Shown here: piece by piece, positions 9,046 to 18,316 of the stretch
Position numbering within the stretch: position 1 is the stretch's first letter
Layout of the letters: each line of letters begins with the position of its first letter
Origin: Ruminococcus sp.
Lineage (GTDB): Bacteria; Bacillota; Clostridia; Lachnospirales; Lachnospiraceae
Length of the DNA stretch: 64,000 bases
Assembly: GCA_013911065.1 (NCBI GenBank)
Contig: JACERV010000031.1
Location: forward strand, 1-64,000
Direction of reading: 5' to 3'
Translations under genes and position numbers: made by a program
Notes under the pieces: model-generated
The model's database searches: none
What the model was told of the DNA's origin: nothing
What the model saw: the letters and a program-made list of their open reading frames with translations, nothing else

Positions 9046-10155
9046 TTAAATATTCTCCTCATTGCTCAAAACCTTGTCCAATATTTGAAACTGCTTAGCC
9101 GATTCAATTACCAGGCTTTCAATATCCGGGACTTTTATTTCATCTATCTTCTGTACTATCTGTCCCGCATCCTGCTCTAATTCACTCAACTCCAAATAGA
9201 ATGAGCCTTCATTATCTTCCAGCATATGCTTTGTTTTACTGTCATACACAATAGGAAAAACCTTCTTTTTCATAAGCCACCCCAACACCACGCTATGGAA
9301 TCTGGTTCCTATAATAATTTCTGATTCCGCAAAACTTCTGATACATTGAGAAATATTCTGCTCATAATAACAAACTGAAACCTGTCCCTTCTGCCAGCCT
9401 CCGGCTAAAGTGATGATTTCTTCTATTGCACTCTCATCCCCCTGAAACTTACAGAATGATATAAACTTTACATGATATCCCCTTTTAATGTACTCATCCG
9501 CAAGGTTAATAATAAACTTTTTATATGATTGGTCATATTGGCTGATTCCCCATTTTCCCGTTCTATTTTTCATATCAATCACAGAGATAAGAACTTGTTT
9601 TTTTTCAGATGCGAAAATATCTGCCTTGTAATTAAATACAACATCAGGTGCATAAACCACATTTGGTAATTCTTGAAATAATCCCCAAGAATATCTGTCC
9701 CTGAAGCATACGCCTTCGTAACACTGTAACAACTCATAATACTTCCGGTAATATTGCTCATCTGTATAAGGGCCAAAATTGGCTCCAACAACATAAATCC
9801 TCTTGCTTCTGGCACTCAACTCTTCATCTAAACGAAAAGCTGCCCCAAAGTCATCCTGATGCTGTACAAAAACTGAGCCTCCGATATGTACGGTTGCATA
9901 AGAAGTTTTCAATAATAATTTCCAAAACCCTCTGTCTGTACTTTTTATCCTATTAATCACTTTATCTATCAGCCTCACATATTTATCCGCAGGAGAATAG
10001 ACTGATAAATTACCTATATCTTTAAATCTTTCTTTATAAGATTCATCCGCACATATTCTAAAATGTACTTTGGGGTAGCGCTCACACAATATTCTAATTA
10101 AAAGATCATCTCCTAAATTTCCTGCTGCATATGCATGAATAAATACCTTTTTCAT
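9046..10155 (-). CDS. Polysaccharide pyruvyl transferase family protein
   Basis: Protein of 369 residues with the PS_pyruv_trans fold: N-terminal FIHAYAAGNLGDDLLI (substrate-binding loop) and C-terminal GTRFHSVVLG, the family's conserved Arg/His motif. Members transfer a ketal pyruvate from phosphoenolpyruvate to a sugar. CsaB-type members pyruvylate the secondary wall polysaccharide recognised by SLH domains. Being first in an operon with four SLH proteins makes a CsaB-like role attractive, though sequence alone does not prove it, since family members also serve other glycans. Start at 10155 is supported by AAGGA and by the promoter at 10217-10245, which excludes the longer frame that begins at 10245. 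Confidence 0.88.
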   Translation of the reverse strand: MKKVFIHAYAAGNLGDDLLIRILCERYPKVHFRICADESYKERFKDIGNLSVYSPADKYVRLIDKVINRIKSTDRGFWKLLLKTSYATVHIGGSVFVQHQDDFGAAFRLDEELSARSKRIYVVGANFGPYTDEQYYRKYYELLQCYEGVCFRDRYSWGLFQELPNVVYAPDVVFNYKADIFASEKKQVLISVIDMKNRTGKWGISQYDQSYKKFIINLADEYIKRGYHVKFISFCKFQGDESAIEEIITLAGGWQKGQVSVCYYEQNISQCIRSFAESEIIIGTRFHSVVLGWLMKKKVFPIVYDSKTKHMLEDNEGSFYLELSELEQDAGQIVQKIDEIKVPDIESLVIESAKQFQILDKVLSNEENI

Positions 10156-10216
10156 ATTCCTTCCCCTCATTACAAATTTAAAGTATTGAAGCAAAATATG
10201 TCCATCAATCTTTATC

Positions 10217-10245
10217 AGTATATCATCTCCAACTTTTTCCGGCAA
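10217..10245 (-). promoter_or_regulatory. Sigma-A promoter of the pyruvyl transferase-SLH operon
   Basis: Minus strand TTGCCG, a 17-base spacer, then TATACT, with TGA before the -10 giving an extended -10. The predicted start lies about 55 bases before the pyruvyl transferase start codon. Confidence 0.75.
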
Positions 10246-10291
10246 CCTTTTGTTCCCTTCTTTAAAATTAGTGTCTTCAGTTTAAACTTAC

Positions 10292-10339
10292 AAAACTAGG
10301 CTATAGAAACTGTTTTTTCAGTTTCTATAGCCTAGTTTT
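10292..10339. terminator. Strong terminator after htrA
   Basis: A perfect 21-bp stem (AAAACTAGGCTATAGAAACTG and its complement) around a TTTTTT loop, beginning 31 bases past the htrA stop. The A/T ends allow function in both directions. It separates the htrA-glmS transcript from the SLH operon promoter. Confidence 0.85.
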
Positions 10340-10369
10340 CATCCATGTAGCTCTTTTATCCTATTTTTC

Positions 10370-11671
10370 TTATTCTGACTTTGCACCCAATATAACCTTG
10401 TAGGTCTGCTCCGTATATTCGCCGTTATTTTCAGCTTTCTGGACGGTCAGTGTCACGGTATCACCTTTTGCATAATACTTCAACTGTTCCTGCAAGGTAT
10501 TCATGCTGTCAATCGTAATACCATTCAGACCAGTAATAATTCCACCCTTTGTCATGCCGGCAGTATCTGCACCACCTCCGCTGACAACGTCAGTAACATA
10601 TACTCCCAGAGGCATATTAAATCTTTCAGCATATTCTGAAGTCACATCAAATCCCTGGATGCCAATATATCCTCTGTCTTTCTCGGCAACTTTGGTCTTT
10701 GTCTGCTGGTTCATCAGATTCGTAATAATATCAGATACATCACTGATTGGAATTGCATATCCTACACCTTCCACTGAACTTGCCACCAATTTAGAGGAGT
10801 TAATTCCAATTACCTCCCCGTTTGCATTCACCAGAGCTCCGCCGCTGTTTCCGGGATTAATTGCTGCATCTGTCTGAATCAGTTTTACATCACTGTTTAC
10901 TGCTCCACTAGCTGCCCCATCTGCTGCCATAATTCCGCGGTCTGTGGCACTAATAACGCCTGTTGTAACAGACTGTCCATATCCAAGTGCATTCCCGATG
11001 GCAATCGCAGGCTCTCCCACTTTTAATTTTGTAGAATCTCCCAAAGTAGCCACTGCGATGGCATTCATTGTATCTTTGGAGATTGTGTTCACTGGTACCG
11101 CAATTACTGCAAGGTCGTGTGCAGGGTCTGTTCCCTTAATATCAGCCTCCAGACTGGTATTATCATGAAATGTGACGGTCAGAGTCTCACTGCCCTGTAC
11201 CACATGATTATTTGTTACAATCAGTAATTCCGAGTCATTCTGGCTAATGATGATTCCTGTCCCTGCACTCTCACTTTCCTGCTGGGAAACCCCTCCAAAA
11301 AAATCTTGTACCTGCTGAACACTCATGTTTGTAATAGATACAATAGACGGCATTACCTGCTCAACAACACCGGATACATCGGATGTTACTACATTTGATG
11401 TAGTTGTCAGTGCAGTACTGTTTACAGATGCCGCATTCTCAGAAGAAGAATTGGCCGGCTCATTCAGCCTGAGCACCTTATTTCCTATTATATTTGATGT
11501 CAAAAATGTAGCACTTGACACCACTCCGAATAACAGAGCAAATCCGGTCACCGCAACAGCTTTGGGCATTTTTTTCTTTGGCCTTCTATTGTAATTTTTA
11601 TCTGGCTGGCTATTATACTGAATATCTCCCTGCTGTCCTTCAGGATTATAATAATTATACTGATTTTCCAT
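10370..11671 (-). CDS. HtrA/DegP-type membrane-anchored serine protease with PDZ domain
   Basis: Quality-control protease of 433 residues acting outside the membrane. A cytoplasmic N-terminus rich in Asn, Tyr and Lys is followed by one membrane segment (about 38-60), a Ser-rich linker, a trypsin-like domain and one PDZ domain (about 340-425). The triad is His156 (TNNHVV), Asp186 (AHDLAVI) and Ser276 (NPGNSGGAL). GGAG lies seven bases before the ATG. It is 101 bases downstream of glmS with no clear terminator between them, so it may be read from the glmS transcript or from its own promoter. I found no convincing -35/-10 pair. A gene symbol of htrA or degP is appropriate at family level only. 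Confidence 0.93.
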   Translation of the reverse strand: MENQYNYYNPEGQQGDIQYNSQPDKNYNRRPKKKMPKAVAVTGFALLFGVVSSATFLTSNIIGNKVLRLNEPANSSSENAASVNSTALTTTSNVVTSDVSGVVEQVMPSIVSITNMSVQQVQDFFGGVSQQESESAGTGIIISQNDSELLIVTNNHVVQGSETLTVTFHDNTSLEADIKGTDPAHDLAVIAVPVNTISKDTMNAIAVATLGDSTKLKVGEPAIAIGNALGYGQSVTTGVISATDRGIMAADGAASGAVNSDVKLIQTDAAINPGNSGGALVNANGEVIGINSSKLVASSVEGVGYAIPISDVSDIITNLMNQQTKTKVAEKDRGYIGIQGFDVTSEYAERFNMPLGVYVTDVVSGGGADTAGMTKGGIITGLNGITIDSMNTLQEQLKYYAKGDTVTLTVQKAENNGEYTEQTYKVILGAKSE

Positions 11672-11772
11672 ATAAACTCCTTCTTTCTCTTGTATTTTAT
11701 ATTGATATAATAGCCGCTCTTTGTGATAGAAGTGTGTTTAATTATTTAACAAAGTTTGAAACAATATAAGAA

Positions 11773-13599
11773 TTACTCTACTGTAACAGATTTTGCAAGG
11801 TTTCTCGGCTTATCTACGTCGCAGCCTCTGCCCACAGAAATATAGTAGCCGAACAACTGCAAGGGTATAATTGCAAGTGAGTTTGTAAAGTACCGGTTCG
11901 TCTTAGGTATATAAATAACATAATCGGCAGCACGTTCCACTTCATCATTTCCTTCGTTGGTCACTGCAAGCACAAATGCCCCACGGGTACTCACTTCTCT
12001 CATATTGCTAATCATTTTCTGATACAAATCTTCCTGCGTCAGCACTGCTGCAACCAGGGTCCCCTCCTCTATCAGAGAAATGGTTCCATGCTTCAGCTCA
12101 CCTGCCGCATATGCCTCTGAATGAATATAGGATATTTCTTTTAACTTTAAGGAACCCTCCATGGAAATGGCATAATCAATTCCTCTTCCGATGAAGAATA
12201 CGTCTCTTGCCGCCAGATATCGGTTTGCGAACTTCTGGATTCTGTTCTTATTATTTAAAAGAAGCTCCACCTGGTCTGGAATTCGTTTTAAATCTTCTAT
12301 ATAACTTTTCAATTCTGCGTCTGTAATTTTTCCCCGTACTTTTGCAAACTTCATAGCCAGCAGGTACAGCGCAATCAACTGACAGGAGTATGCCTTCGTA
12401 GTTGCCACGGCAATTTCAGGACCTGCCCATGTATACATCACATTGTCTGCTTCCCTTGCAATGGAACTTCCTACCACATTTACAATACCAAGAACCTTTG
12501 CTCCTCTCGCTTTGGACTCCCGCAGGGCAGCCAATGAATCTGCCGTCTCGCCTGACTGGCTGATAATGACAACCAAGGTTCCCTCCTCGATAATCGGGTC
12601 ACGGTATCGGTATTCCGATGCTAAATCAACTTCTACCGGGATTCTTGCCATTCCTTCAAATATATACTTACTTGTCATTCCAGTATGGGATGCTGAACCG
12701 CAGGCAACAATCATAATTTTTCGGATGTTCTTTATCTCCTCATCTGTCATGTTTAATTCTTCAATTACAATTTCATCACCTTTAATCCTCGGAGAAAATG
12801 TATCCGTAATAGCCTTGGGCTGCTCATACATTTCCTTCAGCATGAAGTGCTCATATCCACCCTTTTCAGCCGCATCTACATCCCATTCGATGTGGACAGA
12901 TTCCTTCTCAATAGGCTCCTCATCCACGTTAAAAAACTCCATGGAATCCTCCGTCATTCGGACGATTTCTTCATTCTCTATGAAATAGACGTCTCTTGTA
13001 TATTTCAATACTGCAGGCACATCAGATGCAATAATACTTCCGCCCTCAGACTTTCCTACAATCAGCGGACTGTCTTTACGCACCGCATAAAGCTCATCCG
13101 GATGATCCTTGAACATAATTCCCAAAGCGTAAGAACCTTCCATACGATGCATGATTTTTGTAATGGTTTGGAGCGGATTTCCCTGATAATAATAATCCAA
13201 CAGGTGAGCAATAACTTCTGTATCTGTATCTGATATAAACTGATATCCCTTGCCGATTAATTTATTTTTCAGCTTCAGGTAATTTTCTATAATTCCATTA
13301 TGTACTACAACAATACTTTCGTCCTTGTTAAAATGGGGATGTGCATTGGTATCGGAAGGCTCCCCGTGGGTCGCCCATCTTGTATGTCCAATTCCAATAG
13401 CACCCGGCAAAGTTGCCCCATCATGCGTCAGTTCCTCTAATACCTTCAGACGTCCTTTGGACTTTTTCATCTCAATTTCTTTTCCATCATATACAGCAAT
13501 TCCTGCTGAATCATAGCCCCGGTATTCCAACCTTGATAAGCCATCCAGTAAAATTGGCGCTGCCTGTTTCTCACCCACATATCCAACTATTCCACACAT
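11773..13599 (-). CDS. glmS: Glutamine-fructose-6-phosphate aminotransferase (isomerizing)
   Basis: Makes glucosamine-6-phosphate from fructose-6-phosphate and glutamine, the entry step to UDP-GlcNAc. Full length at 608 residues. It starts with MCGIVGYVG, giving Cys2 as the glutaminase nucleophile after Met removal, with RWATHG in the glutaminase domain. Two SIS domains follow (GCGSASHTGMTSKYIFEG, ISQSGETADSLAALR) and the family C-terminus is NLAKSVTVE. GAAGGGAG precedes the ATG. Only 43 bases separate it from an upstream glycosyltransferase gene, so there is no room for a glmS ribozyme leader. It appears to be read with the glycan genes. Confidence 0.98.
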   Translation of the reverse strand: MCGIVGYVGEKQAAPILLDGLSRLEYRGYDSAGIAVYDGKEIEMKKSKGRLKVLEELTHDGATLPGAIGIGHTRWATHGEPSDTNAHPHFNKDESIVVVHNGIIENYLKLKNKLIGKGYQFISDTDTEVIAHLLDYYYQGNPLQTITKIMHRMEGSYALGIMFKDHPDELYAVRKDSPLIVGKSEGGSIIASDVPAVLKYTRDVYFIENEEIVRMTEDSMEFFNVDEEPIEKESVHIEWDVDAAEKGGYEHFMLKEMYEQPKAITDTFSPRIKGDEIVIEELNMTDEEIKNIRKIMIVACGSASHTGMTSKYIFEGMARIPVEVDLASEYRYRDPIIEEGTLVVIISQSGETADSLAALRESKARGAKVLGIVNVVGSSIAREADNVMYTWAGPEIAVATTKAYSCQLIALYLLAMKFAKVRGKITDAELKSYIEDLKRIPDQVELLLNNKNRIQKFANRYLAARDVFFIGRGIDYAISMEGSLKLKEISYIHSEAYAAGELKHGTISLIEEGTLVAAVLTQEDLYQKMISNMREVSTRGAFVLAVTNEGNDEVERAADYVIYIPKTNRYFTNSLAIIPLQLFGYYISVGRGCDVDKPRNLAKSVTVE

Positions 13600-13642
13600 A
13601 TTATACTCCCTTCTTATAACTAAACTATTCTATTAATATGTT

Positions 13643-16132
13643 TCAGGCTAGTGTAAACGGTGCCTGGTTTATTGCAAAATTAGGATTATAGAACGGATCC
13701 CCTTTTTCAAGTATCTCCGGCCATTTTTCCTGGAATCTTTCTACTTCCTTCTCAAAGCGCTTTAACTTTTCCGGAGTATCTTCATATCCCCTGGACTTTG
13801 ACTCATAGTGATACCATTCTGAAAAAGCATTGTATACTACTAATTTACTTTCCTCCCGCAACTTCAAACAAAAATCTACATCATTGCAGGCTACTTCAAA
13901 CCGCTCGTCAAAACCACCAACCTTCTCAAATAATTCCTTTTTTGTCATTAAGCAAGCAGCAGTAACTGCACTGTAATTACAGTTTATCCTTGCACGTACC
14001 ATATAACCATAGTCATCACGTTTCAGTCCTATATGGACATGTCCAGCATAATTACCAAATCCTATAACAATTCCCGCGTGCTGAATTGTATCATCCGCAT
14101 ACAATAATTTGGCGCCTACAGCCCCTACTTCCTGCCTCATACATATACCCAGCATTTCAGAGAGGGCGTCTCCTGTAATTATCTCTGTGTCGTTATTTAA
14201 AAACAAAAGATAATCACCTGAAGCATATTGAACCCCAAAATTATTAATTGATGAATAATTAAATTTCCCCTCCCAGTAAACTACTTTAATATTTGAATAC
14301 TTATTTTCTAAATTTCTATAGTATTCAAAAGTTTCCTCTTTTTCACTATTGTTTTCCACAATTATAAATTCATAATTCTTATAAATACTCTTTTCCTGAA
14401 TAGAATCGATGCAGATTTTCAAATCCTCTATATGGTCTTTATTCGGTATGATGATAGAGATTTTAGGCTCTCCTACCACTTCATATTTTACATGGTACAT
14501 TCCCCACAATCCTACATGTTCTACTGTTGCTTTAATTCCAACCCGCTGCAGATGCTCTTCTATAGCACGTTTCCCGGCTTCATAGGCATACATTTTACTT
14601 GACGGATCTCCGGCCACCGAATTCATATGAATTCTCCAATGGTAAAGTATTTTGGGTATATGCTTAATATGTTTCGCTTTCTCAATACACCGAAACATTA
14701 CATCATAATCCTGTGAACCGTCAAATTCTTTTCTGAAACCACCAACTTCTCTGATAATATCAGCCTTAACCACAAAAAAATGTGTAATATAATTATGAGA
14801 ACGAAACAAGTCCATACTAAAATCAGGTTTAAAATTGGGATCATTAAATTCTCCCCCATCTCCAGACATTTTATCTTCGTCTGTATAAAGAATATCATAA
14901 CGGCTTTCCTGCAACGCATTTACTATTTCATAAAGTGCATCCGGTGTCAGTATATCATCATGGTCAAAAAGTCCCACATACTCTCCAGTCACCAAATCCA
15001 GAGCAGCATTAGTATTGCCGGCTATCCCCAGATTTTCTTTTAGAATGCTATATCGGATTCTACTGTCTGTATGTGCGTATTCACACAGAATGTCTTCCAC
15101 AGCCTTATCCCCGCCGCTTCCATCAGCAATACAAAGTTCCCAGTTAGTATAGGATTGATTTATAACAGAATCAATCATATCACGTAAAAACTTTTCCGGG
15201 GTTTTGTATGTGGGAACAATAATACTAATTTTAGGCTGCCAGCCGAATATTCTTTCTCTTTGCTTTTTTAATTCTGCTTCTGTAGCCTTATTCTCTTCGT
15301 ACCACTGCTGGTAGGATTTCCCCTCAGCGTTTACAAAAGACCATATATGTTTCCTTAAACCTTTCAGACCATTCTTTTTTAAATATTTCATTCCTTTTCT
15401 AATGTTCTTTGTATTCAGATTCCTTGCAAACTGTACTGCAAATTGTTTACTTTTCTGAATACCTTGGTATTTCTTCAGCTTCACAGGATCTAACCCAATA
15501 CTTTTTTTCTTTATACCATCTGTAATCACCAGAGAATAACATTTTCGTGCGTCATAAATAAACTCTATGGTAAAACCACATTCAATATCTTCTGCTTCAA
15601 TTAGTCCTGTTTTTTCTACATCCGGACGTTTCACTCTCTGTATTTTTGCTTCTTGTACAATTCCATTTTCGTCCTTTATAGAAACATAAATTTTATCGGC
15701 TCCTTCTGTAGATACAGCCCAGCCAGAGAGAGTTATCTTCAATTGTTCTACATGTATCCAATCAATATTATAAGAAATTGTACTTTCATCTTTTAATGTT
15801 TCAAGTTCCCTTTTATTCATTGACAGAATACATTTTCTGCTGTCCTCTTGACAAAGATAAAGACAATAACTTTCAGGTATTACATTATCATCAACATACG
15901 TCTTGATATGAAATCCCGGGTCGTGCGGCACTTTATATTTTTTGCTAAATTTATTCTGAACATCCTGACGAACAATCCGCTTTACATTATTCACCGACGG
16001 TTTTCCATTTATTTCGGTTTCATAAGTAAAATGTCCGCCCTCCTTCTCAAAACACCAGCCATTGACACGTATATATTTTCCTGTTGGTTTCACTCTAAAC
16101 TTTTTCTGATCTATATAGTATTTAAATTCCAT
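13643..16132 (-). CDS. Glycosyltransferase with two GT2 domains and a duplicated N-terminal module
   Basis: About 829 residues. Two GT-A domains lie in tandem: about 300-540 (SIIVPTYKTPEKFLRDMIDS, DHDDILTPDALYE) and about 565-800 (SIIIPNKDHIEDLKICIDSI, LLFLNNDTEI). Such double GT2 proteins commonly extend wall or O-antigen chains with two linkages. The first 250 residues carry two copies of a module of about 75 residues (GW near its start, R.DV, then GF.I) that I cannot name. Start is ambiguous: ATG at 16132 has AAGGA four bases upstream, while GTG at 16144 is in frame with a weaker site. It lies downstream of the Wzm/Wzt exporter genes and upstream of glmS. A rhamnan-type polymerase is plausible but unproven. 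Confidence 0.85.
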   Translation of the reverse strand: MEFKYYIDQKKFRVKPTGKYIRVNGWCFEKEGGHFTYETEINGKPSVNNVKRIVRQDVQNKFSKKYKVPHDPGFHIKTYVDDNVIPESYCLYLCQEDSRKCILSMNKRELETLKDESTISYNIDWIHVEQLKITLSGWAVSTEGADKIYVSIKDENGIVQEAKIQRVKRPDVEKTGLIEAEDIECGFTIEFIYDARKCYSLVITDGIKKKSIGLDPVKLKKYQGIQKSKQFAVQFARNLNTKNIRKGMKYLKKNGLKGLRKHIWSFVNAEGKSYQQWYEENKATEAELKKQRERIFGWQPKISIIVPTYKTPEKFLRDMIDSVINQSYTNWELCIADGSGGDKAVEDILCEYAHTDSRIRYSILKENLGIAGNTNAALDLVTGEYVGLFDHDDILTPDALYEIVNALQESRYDILYTDEDKMSGDGGEFNDPNFKPDFSMDLFRSHNYITHFFVVKADIIREVGGFRKEFDGSQDYDVMFRCIEKAKHIKHIPKILYHWRIHMNSVAGDPSSKMYAYEAGKRAIEEHLQRVGIKATVEHVGLWGMYHVKYEVVGEPKISIIIPNKDHIEDLKICIDSIQEKSIYKNYEFIIVENNSEKEETFEYYRNLENKYSNIKVVYWEGKFNYSSINNFGVQYASGDYLLFLNNDTEIITGDALSEMLGICMRQEVGAVGAKLLYADDTIQHAGIVIGFGNYAGHVHIGLKRDDYGYMVRARINCNYSAVTAACLMTKKELFEKVGGFDERFEVACNDVDFCLKLREESKLVVYNAFSEWYHYESKSRGYEDTPEKLKRFEKEVERFQEKWPEILEKGDPFYNPNFAINQAPFTLA

Positions 16133-16157
16133 ACAATCCTTCACTTTCTCAATCTGA

Positions 16158-16751
16158 CTACTTGAATAATTTATATAAAAACCTGATAAAAACTACTACA
16201 TATAAAACAAAAACCAAAAGCACAATAAATGTTTCTATATCAAATTTGTCAGTTACTGTTTTTATAACCATTGTTCCCGTTATATTATCTCCCTTAACGG
16301 CCAAACTTGTTTCTTTTTCAGTTTTGGGTTGGAAAAAGAATCCGATACCGTTTTCCTTGTCAGCCTTCTCATTTACCAACACGGCCTTATATGTGTTGCC
16401 TTTACAATTTTTTACTGTATCGAATTCAAAAAAGTAAAATTTGCTGTTTTTTATTTCCGCTGCATCTGCAATACCTTCTGCTTCAATCTCACCGGTTTTC
16501 ATATTTACCAGAGAATATTGAATTTTCATATCTGCCACATTGCCTACAACCTGACATTTACTTCGAAAACCGTCCAAGGTCTCTTCCTTACACACAAAGG
16601 TCTGCTCAATCCGATCTGTAATACCTGTTGCAATATATTGGCTATTATCAACATTCTTATCATACACCAAAGTATTTTTTTCTATATGGGCATAAAAAAA
16701 TGCTGCTACTACAATCAGAATAATTATTATTATATTTCTAACTTTTCTCAT
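16158..16751 (-). CDS. Unknown bitopic membrane protein in the ABC exporter operon
   Basis: About 197 residues with a membrane segment at each end (IIIIILIVVAAFFYA near the N-terminus; FIVLLVFVLYVVVFIRFLY at the C-terminus). The roughly 130-residue middle is probably outside the cell and contains TFVCKEETLDGFRSKCQVVG and a beta-rich pattern. I recognise no family. The ATG at 16751 is chosen because the longer frame overlaps the ABC ATPase gene; only a weak GGGA precedes it. Its position between the exporter ATPase and a glycosyltransferase suggests a role in polymer assembly or export, which is inference from context only. Confidence 0.7.
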   Translation of the reverse strand: MRKVRNIIIIILIVVAAFFYAHIEKNTLVYDKNVDNSQYIATGITDRIEQTFVCKEETLDGFRSKCQVVGNVADMKIQYSLVNMKTGEIEAEGIADAAEIKNSKFYFFEFDTVKNCKGNTYKAVLVNEKADKENGIGFFFQPKTEKETSLAVKGDNITGTMVIKTVTDKFDIETFIVLLVFVLYVVVFIRFLYKLFK

Positions 16752-16770
16752 TTTATTTTCCCGGTCCTCA

Positions 16771-17508
16771 TCAATAACATTTACTATACTCTTCACAAAT
16801 TTCAGACGTCTTACCAAACTTTTTTAAACGGCCTTTTTCAAGCCATACAATCTTATTACATATAGACTTTACTTGTTCAATACTATGAGATACAAATAAA
16901 ATTGTAGTTCCTTCTTTCATCATTCTGCGAATCCGCCCTTCACACTTCTGCTGAAAACGAAAATCTCCGACTGAAAGCACTTCATCTACAATCAGTATGT
17001 CCGGAGTCCCTATTGTTGCAATTGCAAATGCCAAACGTGATACCATACCGGAAGAAAAATTTTTCACTGGCACATTCATAAATTCACTTAATTCCGAAAA
17101 CTCCACAATGTCATTATAGTAACCATCCATCATTTTACGGGAATATCCTAAAAGTGCACCATTCAGATAAACATTTTCCTTCGCTGTCAAATCAAAATCA
17201 AATCCTGCCCCAAGTTCAATGAGCGGAGCTACATTACCATTAACTGTCACTACTCCCTCAGTTGGCTTTAATACGCCTGCTATCGTTTTAAGCATCGTGC
17301 TTTTTCCACTTCCGTTCAACCCGATAAGTCCTAAAGAATCCCCCTGCATTACTTCAAAAGACACATGCTTTAAAGCCCAAAATTCATCATAAGAAACCTG
17401 ATTTTTTAAACTTTTTATAACATATTCCTTAAAGCTGTCAAACTTTTCTGACGACAAGTTGAATTTCATAGAGACATCTTCTACTTTTACTACCGTTTTT
17501 TTATCCAT
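16771..17508 (-). CDS. Polysaccharide ABC transporter ATP-binding protein (Wzt/TagH/RgpD-like)
   Basis: ATPase of 245 residues that powers export of a lipid-linked polysaccharide with the permease encoded 9 bases upstream. Walker A is GLNGSGKSTMLK, the signature is NFSSGMVSRLAFA with its typical divergence in this subfamily, Walker B is ILIVDEVLSVGD, and the switch His is in FVSHS. There is no C-terminal carbohydrate-binding extension, so it resembles TagH/RgpD short forms rather than long Wzt proteins that read chain caps. AGGAG lies six bases before the ATG. Confidence 0.93.
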   Translation of the reverse strand: MDKKTVVKVEDVSMKFNLSSEKFDSFKEYVIKSLKNQVSYDEFWALKHVSFEVMQGDSLGLIGLNGSGKSTMLKTIAGVLKPTEGVVTVNGNVAPLIELGAGFDFDLTAKENVYLNGALLGYSRKMMDGYYNDIVEFSELSEFMNVPVKNFSSGMVSRLAFAIATIGTPDILIVDEVLSVGDFRFQQKCEGRIRRMMKEGTTILFVSHSIEQVKSICNKIVWLEKGRLKKFGKTSEICEEYSKCY

Positions 17509-17517
17509 ATACAGCTC

Positions 17518-18294
17518 CTAAATATTTAAAATAAACTGGTCCTGATTCTTATAGAAAATATACAGGCCAACACCCAATGACAATAATGATTCAAGAATTG
17601 CTATTATTAAGGAAGTCATATTAAATATGGTATTTTCTAACATTACATCACGAAACATCATTAATATATTTGTAATCGGATTTAACATAACAACTTTATA
17701 TAGCCAAGGGGGTAGAATTGACATTGGATAAATTACAGGAGTCAGGTATAGCAGCGCCGTAACAAATACATTATATAAATGCATAATATCTCTAAACTTA
17801 ACTGTAATCGCTGCCAGAGCCAAACCGATTCCCAATGAAAATAGTACAAGTAAAAATAATGGTATAGGAACCAAAAAAACTGTCCAATGCAGTTCTGTTC
17901 TGGTTGCCACCATTACAATGAGCAATGCAGTAAATGAGGCCATTAAGTTTATAAAACTAGAAAACACTCTGGAAATAACAAATAAGTATTTAGGTACATA
18001 TACCTTTTTAATCAAAGCCGCACTGCCAATGATAGATGACATTGCTCCAGATGTTGAGTCTGAATAAAAATTAAAGATAACCTGTCCGCTCAATATATAT
18101 AACGGAAAATTTTCAATATCAAATTTGAACAAATTTGAAAACACTATTGATAGTATAATCATCATGCATAAAGGGTTCAGCAGAGTCCAAAACACACCAA
18201 GTACTGACCTTCTATACTTAATCTTAATATCTCTGGCAACTAGTTCACCCAATAAGGGATTAAATTTCAAAAAATTTTGAATATATCTTGACAA
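17518..18294 (-). CDS. Polysaccharide ABC transporter permease (Wzm/TagG/RgpC-like)
   Basis: ABC-2 permease of 258 residues with about six membrane segments. The cytoplasmic N-terminus ARDIKIKYRRSVLGVFWTLL is the conserved stretch of polysaccharide and teichoic acid exporters. It partners the ATPase directly downstream. The start is a TTG at 18294 with AGGAGG seven bases upstream; an ATG inside that spacer is out of frame. It follows rfbC by 22 bases. With rhamnose genes nearby, the cargo could be a rhamnose-containing chain, as for RgpC/RgpD in streptococci. Confidence 0.93.
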   Translation of the reverse strand: MSRYIQNFLKFNPLLGELVARDIKIKYRRSVLGVFWTLLNPLCMMIILSIVFSNLFKFDIENFPLYILSGQVIFNFYSDSTSGAMSSIIGSAALIKKVYVPKYLFVISRVFSSFINLMASFTALLIVMVATRTELHWTVFLVPIPLFLLVLFSLGIGLALAAITVKFRDIMHLYNVFVTALLYLTPVIYPMSILPPWLYKVVMLNPITNILMMFRDVMLENTIFNMTSLIIAILESLLSLGVGLYIFYKNQDQFILNI

Positions 18295-18316
18295 AACATT
18301 TCCTCCTGCGATATAC

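Noticed and set aside
13600-13642. glmS ribozyme
   Set aside because: The space before glmS is far too short and has no matching structure.
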